64,000 nucleotides of DNA, from assembly GCF_037893015.1 (NCBI RefSeq), contig NC_133666.1, positions 156,472,498 to 156,536,497 of the forward strand, written 5' to 3'. The DNA is from Macrotis lagotis. Taxonomy: Eukaryota; Chordata; Mammalia; Peramelemorphia; Peramelidae. The notes below the pieces were generated by a model. It was not told where the DNA came from. It searched no databases and saw only the letters and a list, made by a program, of their open reading frames with translations. The position numbers and the translations under genes are program-made. Shown piece by piece: positions 1 to 11,565 of this stretch (the stretch's first letter is position 1; each line of letters begins with the position of its first letter).

Positions 1-779
1 CAAACACATTTTTCTATTTTAAAAATAAAAGTACTTTCTCTCTCTTTATAACATTCAATTATTCCCACACAAATGAGACATTAGTTCACCTTGTAAACAA
101 AGAAATCTGAAGCTTCAAATCTATGCCACAGATCATTTTTTTCTCCAAAACTTTCCTTGTCTGATCTGAAAACAGAATTTCTTCATACACATATTTTAGC
201 AATGGATATTAAAACAAAGTTCTTTTTCTACTCATATTAGGTATCAAAAAGTTCATAACATTGGCAATACTTTATATCCTTTGGAAGTTAATATAAATCT
301 CTTCCTTTATGCACAAATACTTTTATTGTCCTTTTCATCATCCTTCATCTGTCTTTTCAAAAAGAAGGCATTGAAGAGAGAATGGCTCCTCTACAGATAT
401 CATCTCTATTTCTGTCATTAGTCTGGGTAATACTGTGAAAACCATCCATTTGTGTATTGATCATTAAGTACAGATTTTATTGGCTCCAGACTCCCAGCAG
501 TGCTGGCACTGGTCCAGGTACTCAAATTTGAAGGCAAAGTTCATAGAGTAGTATATTTCAAGAGGATAATACAAGGACATGCTTTAATTCTCATTTTCTA
601 GTACAGGCAAACTAGCATCATGAGAATGCTTCTGAGCAACAATTTGTTAGACTGGAATGAGAGATTTTTTAGAAAACATGTTTCTATAATAACCATATCA
701 CCAAAAAAAGCAAAAAAAAAACACCCAAAATTTTAGTTTAATTTGTTCTCAGTTCTCTGTCTGAAGATAAATAACATTT
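1..779. other. No gene recognised
   Basis: AT-rich sequence with short A and T runs. I see no exon, no clear repeat family and no convincing reading frame. L1-like sequence starts near its end. Confidence 0.5.
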
Positions 780-1249
780 TAAAAATCATAATTCCTTTGA
801 AAATGTCTTGGATCACTTTGTTGGTCAGAGTAGCTGAATCTTTCATATTTGATGCTGTTTCTTTGCATGGTAATCTCTACTTTGTATCAGTTCATACAAG
901 TCTTGCCAAATTTTTAATTACCACAACCCTCATCATTTCTTAGAATATTCCATCATAATGAAATGACACAGCTTGTTCAGTCATTCTCAATTGATGCTTA
1001 TCCCCTCAATTTCTAATTTTTTGCCACCAAAAAAAAGAACTGCTATAAATATTTCTGTACATATAGATTCTTTTCCTTTTCCTTTGATCTGTTTGGGATA
1101 CAGACCTAGAGTGAAATTGCTGGGTTAAAAAGTATGGATTTATACTTCTTTGACTATATTTCCAAATTATTGTCTATAATAGATGGACCACTTTACTATT
1201 ATATAGATAATTCTTTAGTGTAATTATTTTCCTTTATCCCCTCTAGCAT

Positions 1250-1417
1250 TTATTTTTGTTTTTGTTTGTTTTTAGGTTTTTGCAAGGCAAACGGGGTTAA
1301 GTGGCTTGCCCAAGGCCACACAGCTAGGTAATCATTAAGTGTCTGAGACCAGATTTGAACCCAGGTACTCCTGACTCCAGGGATGGTGCTTTATCCACTA
1401 TGCCACCTAGCTGCCCC
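1250..1417 (-). mobile_element. CORE-SINE (WSINE1/Mar1-like), reverse
   Basis: Reverse complement of the marsupial SINE. It begins with a T-rich tail, then 'ggggttaagtggcttgccca', 'cacacagctaggtaatcatt' and 'gatttgaacccaggtactcc', and ends 'gccacctagctgcccc'. The tRNA-derived head is at the 1417 end. It interrupts the L1 remnant. Confidence 0.9.
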
Positions 1418-1979
1418 TTAGCATTTATTTTTGATAGGTGTGAGATGGTACCTCAAGGTTGTTTTTATTTTCCTTTTTCTAATCACTCATGCTTGAGAGT
1501 ATTTTTCTATATGGTTATAGATAGCTTTGATTTCTTATTATGAAAACTGCCTCTTCATATCATTTGACTATCAATAGGGGAATGGTTTTTATTTTTTATT
1601 AATTTCCATTTATAAATTCCATTCATACTTGAGAAATGCGGTCCTTTATCAGAGAAACTTTATGTAACTTTTTAAATGTTTTTATTGTCTATGTTTTTTT
1701 TTAGCAAAATATACTTTATTGATTTTCTCTTTTGATAGGTCTAATTTTGCTTTTTCTTTGTCTGATACCCCTGCCTTCTTCTCTTCAGCTGAAGTGTAAA
1801 TGGACTTTTCTACAGTCTTTCATTTTAATTATGTGTGTTTCTTTCTGTTTCAAGTGGTCTCTTGTATAAAACACATTGTTGGATTGTGATTTCCAGTGCA
1901 TTCTGCTCTTATGTTTCTGGTCTATGGGTTAGCTCATCCCATTCACATTCACTGTTCTGGTCACTAGTTGTACAATTTC

Positions 1980-1982
<3 letters not shown>

Positions 1983-2024
<42 letters not shown>
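1983..2024. repeat. (TC)n microsatellite
   Basis: About 21 uninterrupted CT/TC units within antisense L1. It generates a spurious Ser/Leu-rich reading frame. Confidence 0.97.
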
Positions 2025-2026
<2 letters not shown>

Positions 2027-2151
2027 TCTTGTTCCTCCTCAAAAGTTTGTCATGTTTTTATATTCTGCCTCCTCAAATCTGCTTTCCACTTTGACATTTC
2101 CCCTCCCCCCAAATATCTTATTCCCTTTTCCTCTTAATTCCCTATGGGGAA

Positions 2152-2305
2152 GGGGCACTAGGTGGTACAGTGTATAGAGAACTAACCCTGGAGTCAGGAG
2201 GACCTGAGTTTAAATCCAGTCTCAGACACTTCATAATTGACTAGCTGTGTGACCTTGGGAAAGTTACTTAACCTTATTGCCTTAAATAAATAAAAAAATT
2301 TTAAA
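2152..2305 (+). mobile_element. CORE-SINE, forward
   Basis: Starts 'aggggcactaggtggtacag', then 'ggagtcaggaggacctgagt', 'gctgtgtgaccttgggaaag' and an A-rich tail 'aaataaataaaaaaatttt'. It is more diverged than the copies at 6852 or 18373. Confidence 0.88.
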
Positions 2306-2369
2306 TTCCCTATTGAGTAAGATAGATTTCTATATCCAACTGACTGTGTGTATGTGTGTTTGTATATAT

Positions 2370-2370
<1 letters not shown>

Positions 2371-2413
<43 letters not shown>
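2371..2413. repeat. (TA)n microsatellite
   Basis: Roughly 21 AT units, preceded by a TG-rich lead-in (tgtgtgtatgtgtgtttg). Confidence 0.97.
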
Positions 2414-2420
<7 letters not shown>

Positions 2421-2439
2421 CCTCTTTGAGCTAATTCTG

Positions 2440-3485
2440 ATGAGAATGAGGATCAACATTGCCTGCTACTTCTCCCCCATTTTCCCCTGCACTATAAAAG
2501 ATGTTCTTTATATGCCTTCTTTATTGACTCATACTTGTGATTCCCTGTCTATGCAGAGTCCACTTAAATCCCTAATAATGTTAAAATTCTTAGGGGGTTA
2601 TCTTTTCATATGAGAATGTAAATAGTTTAACCCATTGACTTCCTTATGATTACTTTTTATATTTCTCTTGCACATTTTTTTAGATGTCAAGTTTTCTATT
2701 CAGCTCTCATTTTTTTCATCAGGAGTGCTTGAAAATCCTCTTTTTTCATTCAACATCCATTTCCCCCTAAAGGATTATACATGCAGTTTTGCTGACTAGG
2801 TTATTCTTACTTGTAATTTGGGGTCCTCTGGAATATATATTCCAAGACCTCTACTCTTTTAATGTGGAGATTGCTAAATCTTTTGTGATTCTGATTGTGA
2901 ATCTATGAAAGTCTTTCTGGCTGCCACAACATTTTCTCCTTATCTTAGGAGCTCTGGAATTTTGTTATACTGCTCCTGGAAGTTTTTATTTTGGAATCTC
3001 TTGGAGGAAGTAATACGTGGAGTATTTCCATTTATATTTCACCTTCCTAGGTAGTTTTCTGTTTTACTTTTTTAGACTCTTTAGAATCATGTCTTTTGAT
3101 TAGTCCAATAATTCTTAAATTATTTCTCCTCAATCTATTTTCCACTTCAATTATTTTTCCAATGAGATATTTCACAGTTTCTTCTAATTTTCATTCTTTT
3201 GACTTTGTTTTATTGTTTCTTAGGTCTATGGAATCATTCGATTCTTTTTGTTTAATTCTAATTTTCTTCATTGAACTTTTGTATTTCCTTTTTCCATTTG
3301 ATTTATTCTGCTTTTTAAGGTTATATTATCCTCAGTATATTTTGGTGTCTCTTTTGCCAAGATGTTAATTCTCTTTTTATAATTTTCTTGTATCAGTCCT
3401 AATTTTCCTCTACCATTCTTATCTCTTTCTTTAAACCTTCGAGAAATTGTTGCAGCTCTTGTGCTCAATTAGCATTTTTAGGCTT
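2440..3485 (-). mobile_element. LINE-1 ORF1 region remnant, antisense
   Basis: The minus-strand translation contains a coiled-coil-like Lys/Glu-rich stretch (INILAKETPKYTEDNITLKS, around 3290-3370) followed, toward lower coordinates, by VENRLRRNNLRIIGL (about 3090-3150). That matches the conserved ENRSRRNNLRIIG block of LINE-1 ORF1 proteins. Frames are broken by stops, so no functional ORF1 remains. It adjoins the ORF2 pieces at lower coordinates, consistent with one minus-strand L1. Confidence 0.7.
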
Positions 3486-3499
3486 TGTTTATAGTTGCT

Positions 3500-5150
3500 T
3501 TCACATTGTTCTCTTTTTATTTTTATATTTTATTTTTATTTTTCCTCAGTTACATGTACAAACAAATTTTAACATTCATTTTTAAAATTTTTGAGTTCCA
3601 AATTTTCTCCCTTCTTCCCACCCCCTAATCCATTAAGAAAGCAAGTAATTTGATATAGCTTAAAATGTGTAGTCATGTCAACATTTCCATAATGGTCATG
3701 TTGTGAAAGAAAACATAGCCCCCCTCAATAAAAACATTTCAAGAAAAATAAATTTTAAAAATATGCTTCAATCTGTATTCAAACACCATTGGCTCTCGCT
3801 CTCTGGGGACAGAGAGCATTCTTTATCATAAGTTCTTCAATGTTGTCTTAGGTCACAGCATTGCTGAGAAAAGCTAAGTCATTCACAGCTGATCATCCTA
3901 CAATAGTGCTGTTATTTTGTATACAGTACACGTTCACATTGCATGTGCTCAAAGTTTTTCCAGGTTTTGCTGAGAGTCCTCTGCTCATCATTTCTTATAG
4001 CAGAATAGCATTCCATCATAATCACATACCACACTTTGTTTAGCCATTCCCCAAATAATGGACATCCCCTTAATTTCCAGTTCCTTGCCCATTAAAAAAT
4101 ACCTACTATAAATATCCTTTTGCATTTTTCATCTCTTCAGGAATACAGACCTAGTAGTGGCATTGATAGGTCAAAATGTATGCTGTACAGAATAACTGAA
4201 TCATTTCACAATTCCTCCAACAATGTATTAGTGTCACATTTTCTTTATATCCCCTCCTAGGGGATATGAAAGGTTTATTACACAGTAGATTGCTATTGTC
4301 ATTTACTTCTGTTTCTTTTGTACCTAATCTATTCCACTGATCCACCACTCTGTTTCTTAGCCAGTACCAAATAGTTTTAATGATTGCAGTTTTATTATAT
4401 AGTTTTAGATATGGCAGAGCTAGACCACTTTACTTTGCATTTTTTCATTAATTCTCTTGATATTCTTGACATTTTGTTGTTGCAGATTAATTTTGTTATT
4501 ATTTTTTTCTAGCTCTATAAAATAATTTTTGATAGTTTGGAAATGAATAAGTAATTTAATTTAGGAATATAGCTTGTCCTAACTACCATAAGCAATTGAC
4601 ATTTTTCCAGTTATTCAGATCTGATTTTATTTATGTGAAAAGTTTTTTGTAATAGTTTTCATATAGTTTCTGGGTTTTTCTTGGCAGGTAGATTCCCAAA
4701 TATTTTATGTTGCCTACAGTTAATTTAAATGGAACTTCTCTATCTCTTGATGCTTATGTTTTGTTGATAATATATAGAAATGCTCATGATTTATGTGGGT
4801 TTATTATATATCTTACAACTTTGCTAAAGTTGTTAATTGCTTGAAGTTATTTTTAAGTTGATTTTCCAGGATTTCTAAGTATAGCATTATATCACTGCTA
4901 AAGAATGAGTTTTGTTTCTTCGTTACTTATTCTAATTTCTTTGATTTCTTTTTCTTCTCTTATGTCTAAATCTAACATTTCTAATATACTATTAAATAAT
5001 AATGGTGTTAACAGGCATCCTTTTTTCACCCTGATTTTATTGGAAATGTTTCTAGCTTATTTGCTAGGAATTTTTGGCATTTGTTTTCAGAGATACTTGT
5101 ATGGACCTACAATTTTCATTTCTTCCAAGGTGTATGATCTAAGAAATTTT
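3500..5150 (-). mobile_element. Second LINE-1 3' half, antisense
   Basis: A new L1 3' end begins here on the plus strand ('tttcctcagttacatgtaca'). It passes through 'gccattccccaaataatgga' and 'aatacagacctagtagtggc' and reaches ORF2 reverse-transcriptase sequence near 4880-5040; 'aacaggcatccttttttcac' there is the antisense of the L1 motif before FADD. Its 3' end adjoins the ORF1 remnant at 3485, so either this copy inserted there or the two are rearranged. All frames are decayed. Confidence 0.75.
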
Positions 5151-5530
5151 TACTACACTTCTGGCCTGGGCTCTGGTCTGTGGGCAACCACAAGCACTCC
5201 CTTCTGTCCTGGAACTGTAAGGGGGGTCCATGTTCACCTGTAGCAGCAAGTTCTATTGTGCTACTGATCCTCCTCTTCCTGGGAACACAATCTAGGACTG
5301 TAATCAGATACAAGAGTGGACAATGCAACAGTCCTGCCTTACTGAAAGCAAAGAGACCTCTGTAATCTCTATCTGATATTCTTACTATCTATGGGTCAAG
5401 AGCTCAGGAAACAACTGCTGCTGCCACCAGTTCAGGGCCTCCCAAGGACTGCTTCTAAGCCAGCTGGGGCTGGGACTGTGCTGACTCTATCCCTGGTCTG
5501 ACCAGTCTCAGGTTTCCTTGAAACCATTCC
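5151..5530. other. GC-richer block between L1 fragments
   Basis: Noticeably less AT-rich than its surroundings ('gcctgggctctggtctgtgg', 'gcctcccaaggactgcttct'). It could be the internal or 5' region of an antisense L1, but I cannot place it firmly. No open frame is supported by homology. Confidence 0.35.
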
Positions 5531-5534
5531 TTTC

Positions 5535-7320
5535 ATCATTTCTCATAGCATGGCATTACTATTCTATCACATTTATATATCATAATTATTGAGCTGTCCT
5601 CCAACTGATGATCATTCTGATCAGATTCTGATTCTTGGCCACTTCAAAAAAGAGCTATAAATAATTTTGTGTATCTTTAGAAGTGGAGTTTGTTTTGCTT
5701 AATTTTGTTTTGTTCCTTTCACTCTTATTTTTCTTTCTCTTCTTTCTCTCTTGTTTTCTTGATGAATGAAAAGTTTTTCTATATCCAATTCTCAATATAT
5801 GTGCATATATTCTTTCTTTTTTTAGATGTATGTGAGGTTCAAATGTTGGCTCCTCTCTTCCTTGTTTTTATAGATTTTTACTTATGCAGCATAATTATAT
5901 TAGATAATTTTTCCAAATTTTCTTTTCCCTTTCCCAATCCCAAGTGTATTCTTTGTCTCCTCCCTTTCCACAATATAACCACTCCCAGAGTCTTTATGGT
6001 CACTGATGATGATGATGAGATTCAAAGGGGACATATAGCATCTTGCCATATTTGAATTTAAGCAGTTTATCTTTGTTTAGTCCCTTTTGATTTATGTTTT
6101 CCCTTTTCAATTTCCCTTTTCTGTGTTTTAACTTCTAAATTTCTATGAATGCTATTCTTTACATCAAGATTGAACTCTGCATTATGATATTAAGGGTTTG
6201 GTTTTTGTTTTTGTTTTTTTGCTATTACTCTTACTGCAAGCTTTTATCCTTTGTCTTCTGGGATATTGTATTCCAAGCCCTCCACTCTTTTTTAATTATG
6301 GTTGATAAATTGTGGGTGATCCTTGGTACTTGAATTCTTTCTGGTTGTTTGCAGTATCTTTTCCTCTGACCTGGAAGCTCTGGATTTTTGCTATTATATT
6401 ACCAAGAGTTTCCATTTTGGACTTTATTTCAGGAATCTACCCACAAACTCTTTATATTTCAACTTTGCTATCTACTTTTAAGAGACATAGTCGTTTTCTT
6501 TTAAGGTTTCTTGAAATATGTTGCTAAGGCTCTTTTTTTGGTCATGGCTTGGACAAGGTAGAATCTCAAATTTTATCTCCCTGATCTGTTTTCTAGATGT
6601 GTTCTTCCCCCTCTTTTCTTCTTATATTTTTCTCATTTTTTCAGTCTTTTGACTTAGCTTTAATATTTTTGGTTGCCCCATGGAGTCATAGGCTTCTGTT
6701 TATTCTGTTCTAATCTTCAGGGAGTTTATTACTTAGACAAAGTTTTGTACCTTTTTATCAAACTGTAAATTCTCTGCAAATTCTTTCATAGATCCCATTT
6801 TTCCTTTCATTCTTTTCTTTTAATTTATTATAACATTTAAACTAAATTTTATTTTAGGTTTTTGTAAGGCAAACGGGGTTAAGTGGCTTGCCCAAAGCCA
6901 CACAGCTAGGTAATTATTAAGTTTCTGAGCCCGGATTTGAACCCAGGTACTCCTGACTCCAGGGCCGGTGCTTTATCCACTATGCCACCTAGCTGCCCCC
7001 TTAAACTAAATTTTAAAAAAAGTTTTACTTAATCTCTGCCAGGAATCCTAATTGAATTTGTGCCCAAGCTATGTTTTTTTCTGCTGTTTGTGTCTTGAAT
7101 CTTCTTGTCACCAAAATCCTTTTTTAAAATGGTGAGGTCCTTTTGTTTGTTTGTTTGTTCATTCTTCCAGTCCTACTTTCTATTCTTAGATTTTATGTTA
7201 TCTGTGTCCCTTTGGAGTGAAGTTCTATACTGGTTCTATTGCTGCTTTCCTGGGAGTTTTGAGTGTTGTGCTATGCTAGGATCCTAGAGACAGCTCAAGT
7301 TGGAGACCTGGAAGTTATCA
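5535..7320 (-). mobile_element. Third antisense LINE-1 fragment series
   Basis: A third L1 3'-end-like segment (5535-5680, 'catttctcatagcatggcat') is followed by sequence resembling the 2820-3470 ORF1 region. Compare 'tattccaagccctccactct' at about 6270 with 'attccaagacctctactctt' at about 2840, then 'gtttccattttggactttat'. It is interrupted by a CORE-SINE at 6852-7000. No intact frame. Confidence 0.6.
6837..7015 (-). mobile_element. CORE-SINE, reverse, with 15-bp target duplication
   Basis: SINE body 6852-7000: T-rich tail, 'ggggttaagtggcttgccca', 'cggatttgaacccaggtact' and head 'gccacctagctgccccc'. It is bounded by perfect copies of ttaaactaaatttta at 6837-6851 and 7001-7015, the duplication made by L1-driven insertion. 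Confidence 0.94.
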
Positions 7321-9638
7321 ATGCTTCTAAAGTGACCTGATTCACTTTAGACAGGACAAAGTCTGTTTGTTCCACCCATGATATTCCACACCTTGACTCT
7401 ATCTCTCCTTTAATTTTAAGCAACTTTCTTGATATGAATGATCAAAGACTGGCGGTAGGACTCTCCAGAATGAACCAGAGTTCATTTTGCTTCTGGATGG
7501 TGATTGAACACTATGTCTTCTGGGTATTTTTCTAACAATCTACCTGTAGCCTTACCTTACTCTTCCCTTTCCTCTAAAATTTGAGGACTTGCTTTCAGGA
7601 TTACCAGGCAAAAATCTTGTTATAAGCATTTGCAACTAAGGTATGTCACAGAGTAGAAAAGGACAAAATGTTTCATATTGGTTATGGAAGAAAACCAATT
7701 TCTCCCTCAGAGATTCAACTTTACTTTGCAGAATATTAGTGTGGAAACAAACTACTTGGTGATTCCATAAACACAGATCCTTTAAGTGCTCTATAAGCAT
7801 CACATGTCCACATAAAGGTCCTTTTTGTATCTAACTTTGCAGCCCTCCCTTTCAAGCCTAAATCTGAGATAGAGTTATCCTAGCTTACAGTTTCAATGAG
7901 TGGTACTGTTAAAATGTCCTTCTGAATTAACCTCCCTTACTTCCACTCTTCATGTCCTTAGCTCTGTTTATATATAATTTTGCTGTTCATGGAATAGTGG
8001 TTCAGATAAGCTCTTTAAAAATGTTACAGATTTATTTCATTTTATGGCCTGATGTCTCATGTGTGCCCTTTGTCAGATGTCTAAGACCCAGACATTGGGG
8101 ACAAATATGTCTGTTCTTCTTCTGTGTTTAGATTTTCCATTCCGTGGCTCTATGAATTGGGGAGGCTGAGTTAGAGGTATTACCGCTTCTGGCGTTGGAA
8201 TGTGATTTCTGAAACATAACTCAGGTCAGTTGAAGTGTTAGAGTTTATTTCTTCTCTTCAAAAAACCCAAAGCCTGCCAACTCAAAGGAAAGAAGGCAAT
8301 TTGGAGAAAGATGGGCTTGATGCTCCAATTCCACATTTGTTGACATTTTACTGTTCATTGTAATGTCTCCAGAAGCTGCAGGGCATTTTGTGTAATGGCA
8401 TTCTTGGAAACAATGTGGTGAGTCTTAAAAAAAAGTTGCATTGATGTCTTTTCTTTTTATATCTCAGTTATTTCCAGTTATAGCTCCCCATTTCCATCTT
8501 CCCAGCATTGAGTTTTCCCTTCAAAGCTGGCAAAGTTATGCAAAAATTAAGCAAAAGAGCTAATGCTCTGATTGTGTCTGATAGGACATGCAACATCCTG
8601 TTTTTATAGACCTCTACTTCTCTGAGGAAGCTCAAGTCCACAGTGCATAGAATGTTGTCTGGGCTATGAGTCAGATAGACTTGAGTTCAAATGTGCCTCA
8701 GAAACTTACTGAGTGTATAAGCCTGGGCAGATCATGAAACCTTTCCCAGCTTTCATTTCATCATCTGTAAAAGGAAGGGGTTAGATTGAAAGGCCTTTCA
8801 TTTCCCTCTCAGTTCTAATCCTATGACTTATCACCTGTTCTCTAGGATGAATACTATATTGTGGTGAACCTTCAAAGCAGTAAATCTCCAATTTTGTGGG
8901 AGTCATCATGCTGTGCAAGAACCATATTGTGTGTTTTGTTAGCTGGTTCTATTAATTATCTCACACACTAAAATGGAAGTAAATTAGTAAAATGTTAATG
9001 TAATGGTCCATTTTCTTTTGGAAAAATGCAATTCTATCTAAAATAGATTTGAGATGTACTTTATTAAATCCATATAAAAGAAACCACTACATGCATCTAA
9101 CTAATTCAAGGAATTGGGAATCTATAATTGTATTTGCCACTAAGAACTGATTTTCTTGTCTAATGTCTTAAATATTATGTCATAAGTCTGTAAATTAACA
9201 TATGAACTTAATCATGTTTTTCTTTCATAATACCTTTCTGTTGTTTTACTGTCAGTTGATACCTCAAGTTTAGGGTAAAGAACAATTTAGTACAATTATT
9301 ATTTTTATAACTCTAAAGAGTTGTCCATCTTGAGATTTTTTGTAAAACCAATAGAAAAAACTCAGTTTATACAGAATATGATTAGGACTAAAGGTTTTCA
9401 TCTAAGAGATTGATTTCCTGGAAATGATCCAGGGTTTGGAACATTTATGATTTTAGACTAATTCTTAAGAAGAAATGTCTGGCTATGATGGTTGTTATAT
9501 TCCTGAAGAAGTTAGCAAGAGGAGTAATAATTTCTCCTTCTTTAGAACTCTTTATACATAGATTAGACAATCATTTATCCAGGATAACTTAAGTGTAGTT
9601 TTGCCAGAAAGCAAATAGGAATCAGGGAACTTTCCAAG
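7321..9638. other. Mostly unmarked sequence
   Basis: No exon seen. The one clear repeat is a forward MIR-like SINE at about 8690-8830, listed separately. The remainder has no low-complexity tracts and no recognisable LINE. Confidence 0.5.
8690..8830 (+). mobile_element. MIR-like SINE, forward
   Basis: Diverged but ordered hallmarks: 'gacttgagttcaaatgtgcc', 'gcctgggcagatcatgaaac', 'catttcatcatctgtaaaag', 'ggttagattgaaaggccttt'. Confidence 0.65.
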
Positions 9639-9639
9639 G

Positions 9640-9786
9640 TATTTTTTTTAACCAAGGCAATTGGGTTAAGTGACTTGTCCAAGATCACAAAGCTAAGTAA
9701 TTATTAAGTGTTAGAGGTTACATTTGAATTCAGGTCCTCCTGATTCCAGGGCCAGTGCTCTATCCATTTCATCACCTAGCTGCCCC
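9640..9786 (-). mobile_element. CORE-SINE, reverse
   Basis: T-rich tail, 'gggttaagtgacttgtccaa', 'catttgaattcaggtcctcc', and head 'catcacctagctgcccc'. Flanked by tccaaggt at about 9632-9639 and 9788-9795, a probable target duplication. Confidence 0.88.
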
Positions 9787-9799
9787 CTCCAAGGTCTTT

Positions 9800-11380
9800 T
9801 AATATCCAAACTTTTTGCTTATAACCTTCTTAATTCCAAGGTCTTTGAACTATTACTTGACTTTATGCTAAGAAAATAGGAAGCCAAATTCAAAAAAAGA
9901 AGAAATAAGATAGACATTCCATTGATAATAACATGTTTCACTAAGCACAAATACAGATTGTCAGGATCTCTATGCCAAGACCACCTCCTCTTTTTTCACT
10001 ATTAGGAGACACCCTATTTTCCAGAGCTAAGGCCCAGCAAAGCAAGTTGTGGTCTGAATTAGCATAACAACAATCCTTTAGACCTTTTTTAAATCAGTCA
10101 AGGCAGACTTGCCTCACATTTGCTATCACCCCTCACTGTTCTGCCTGCATCTCACAGCTTGCTTCATTGTCTAGTCACAATTATATGTATCATATATGTA
10201 GCTTCCTTGGATCTCCTTGGTCTGAGAGGAGCCTTGAACAAGCATGTCTAGTTTCCTTCCTTTAAGCTAATCTCCATGAACTCTTTGGTTTTATTTTAAT
10301 TTATTTTTTCCAAGTTGACAGTCAATATAAAACTTTTGTGACTCTTCTGTGCCTTTTATCAGAGTTGACAATTGGTGTAATAACTTTGAATTTCTTTGGT
10401 TTAATTTTATTTTGTTTTTCAGAGTTAATAGTTGGTGTATGACCTCTTTAGGCTCTTTGATATTTTCAGATGTAACAGTTGTTGCATAATTCTGTGGATC
10501 TTTGATCATGTATTTTCAGAGTTTGACCTGATCAAAGTAAATCTTAAAAGGTAATTAAGTTAGGTGCAGCATAGAATAGGGATCAAGGGTCTAAAATTGC
10601 TTTTCTAAATAAGTTACTTAAGTTAAATAGCACTTAAGGATATTTATGAAAGCAGTTTTCTAAATAATCATTGCACAATAGAGAACATTAGCCTCGCTTT
10701 CTAACTTCTTTTCTTTTTCTTTTGTGGGATGGTATAAAGAGCTCAATATTATTTTAATTTAGTGTTCCAGAGACAAGACAATATACTTAATTAGATGTCC
10801 AAATCAGGAAAATCAGTTCCTCATCATTTTGTGTATTGTTGGACAAGTGGTTCTATTCTTCGCCTTAAGAGCATGTGACATACCAAAATACTTTGGTATC
10901 TGGGTACAAAGAAGGATTAGAAAAGAAAGACAGAGCCAGGAAGTTTTTGTCGTGGTTCAGTTAAGAGGTAATAAGGATCCTGTCTATGTGGATAAGAAAA
11001 GTTAGCTTTTTCCTCAAGCATTATCGTCCTTATCATTTCTAAGGAGGGGTCATTTTTTGATTCTGCAAACCCTCTTCTCCTTGATGCTCTTTTTCAAGAT
11101 ATTAATTGCTCTTGATTCTTTTCCAGCCTGTCTGACCATTTCATCTGTCTCCTTTGCTGACTTTCCAGATCACAATTGCTAACCATGGGTATTCCTCATG
11201 TCTGTATTTGAAGTCTTCTCTGTCACTTAGTGATTTTATGAGTTATGAGTTTCTGTGGATTCAACTATCATCATTATGTTAATCATTTTAAAATCTACTT
11301 ATCTATCTCTCTACTGACCTCTGATAATTGCAACTACAATTATCAGAAATATCAAATTAAACTCAACATGTATAAAATTG
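9800..11380. other. No gene or clear repeat recognised
   Basis: AT-rich. Around 10275-10460 there are three diverged, similar stretches ('ttttgtttttcagagttaat', 'tgccttttatcagagttgac', 'ttttccaagttgacagtcaa'), suggesting an old tandem duplication of about 60 bp. Confidence 0.4.
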
Positions 11381-11565
11381 AGCTCCTTATCTTTCCTTTT
11401 TTTTTAGGATTTTGCAAGGCAAATGGGGTTAAGTGGCTTGCCCAAGGCCACACAGCTAGGTAATTATTAAGTGTCTGAGCCCGGATTTGAACCCAGGTAC
11501 TCCTGACTCCAGGGCCGGTGCTTTATCCACTGCACCACCTGGCCGCCCCTAGCTCATTATCTTTC
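11381..11565 (-). mobile_element. CORE-SINE, reverse, at the edge of an L2
   Basis: SINE body about 11397-11550 with tail 'tttttttttaggattttgca' and head 'accacctggccgcccct'. The flanks agctccttatctttc (11381-11395) and agctcattatctttc (11551-11565) differ at one base: an imperfect 15-bp target duplication. The head has CTGGCCGCC instead of the usual CTAGCTGCC. Confidence 0.92.

Larger units (their letters stand above)
780..2151 (-). mobile_element. LINE-1 3' half, antisense, SINE-interrupted
   Basis: On the plus strand this reads as the reverse complement of an L1 3' end. 'cattctcaattgatgctta', 'gccaccaaaaaaaagaactg' and 'gggatacagacctagagtg' are typical of antisense ORF2 C-terminal sequence; the last is the 'atatacccagtaatgg' region of mammalian L1. 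Farther on, 'tgatacccctgccttctt' and 'ttgtataaaacacattgttg' match more internal ORF2. All frames are broken by stops. A CORE-SINE is inserted at 1250-1417. The order along the plus strand (3' end first) shows the element lies on the minus strand. Confidence 0.75.

Noticed and set aside
5690..6055. 121-codon plus-strand Phe/Leu-rich frame
   Set aside because: It is the wrong-strand reading of an antisense L1; T-rich antisense sequence gives Phe/Leu/Ser runs with few stops.
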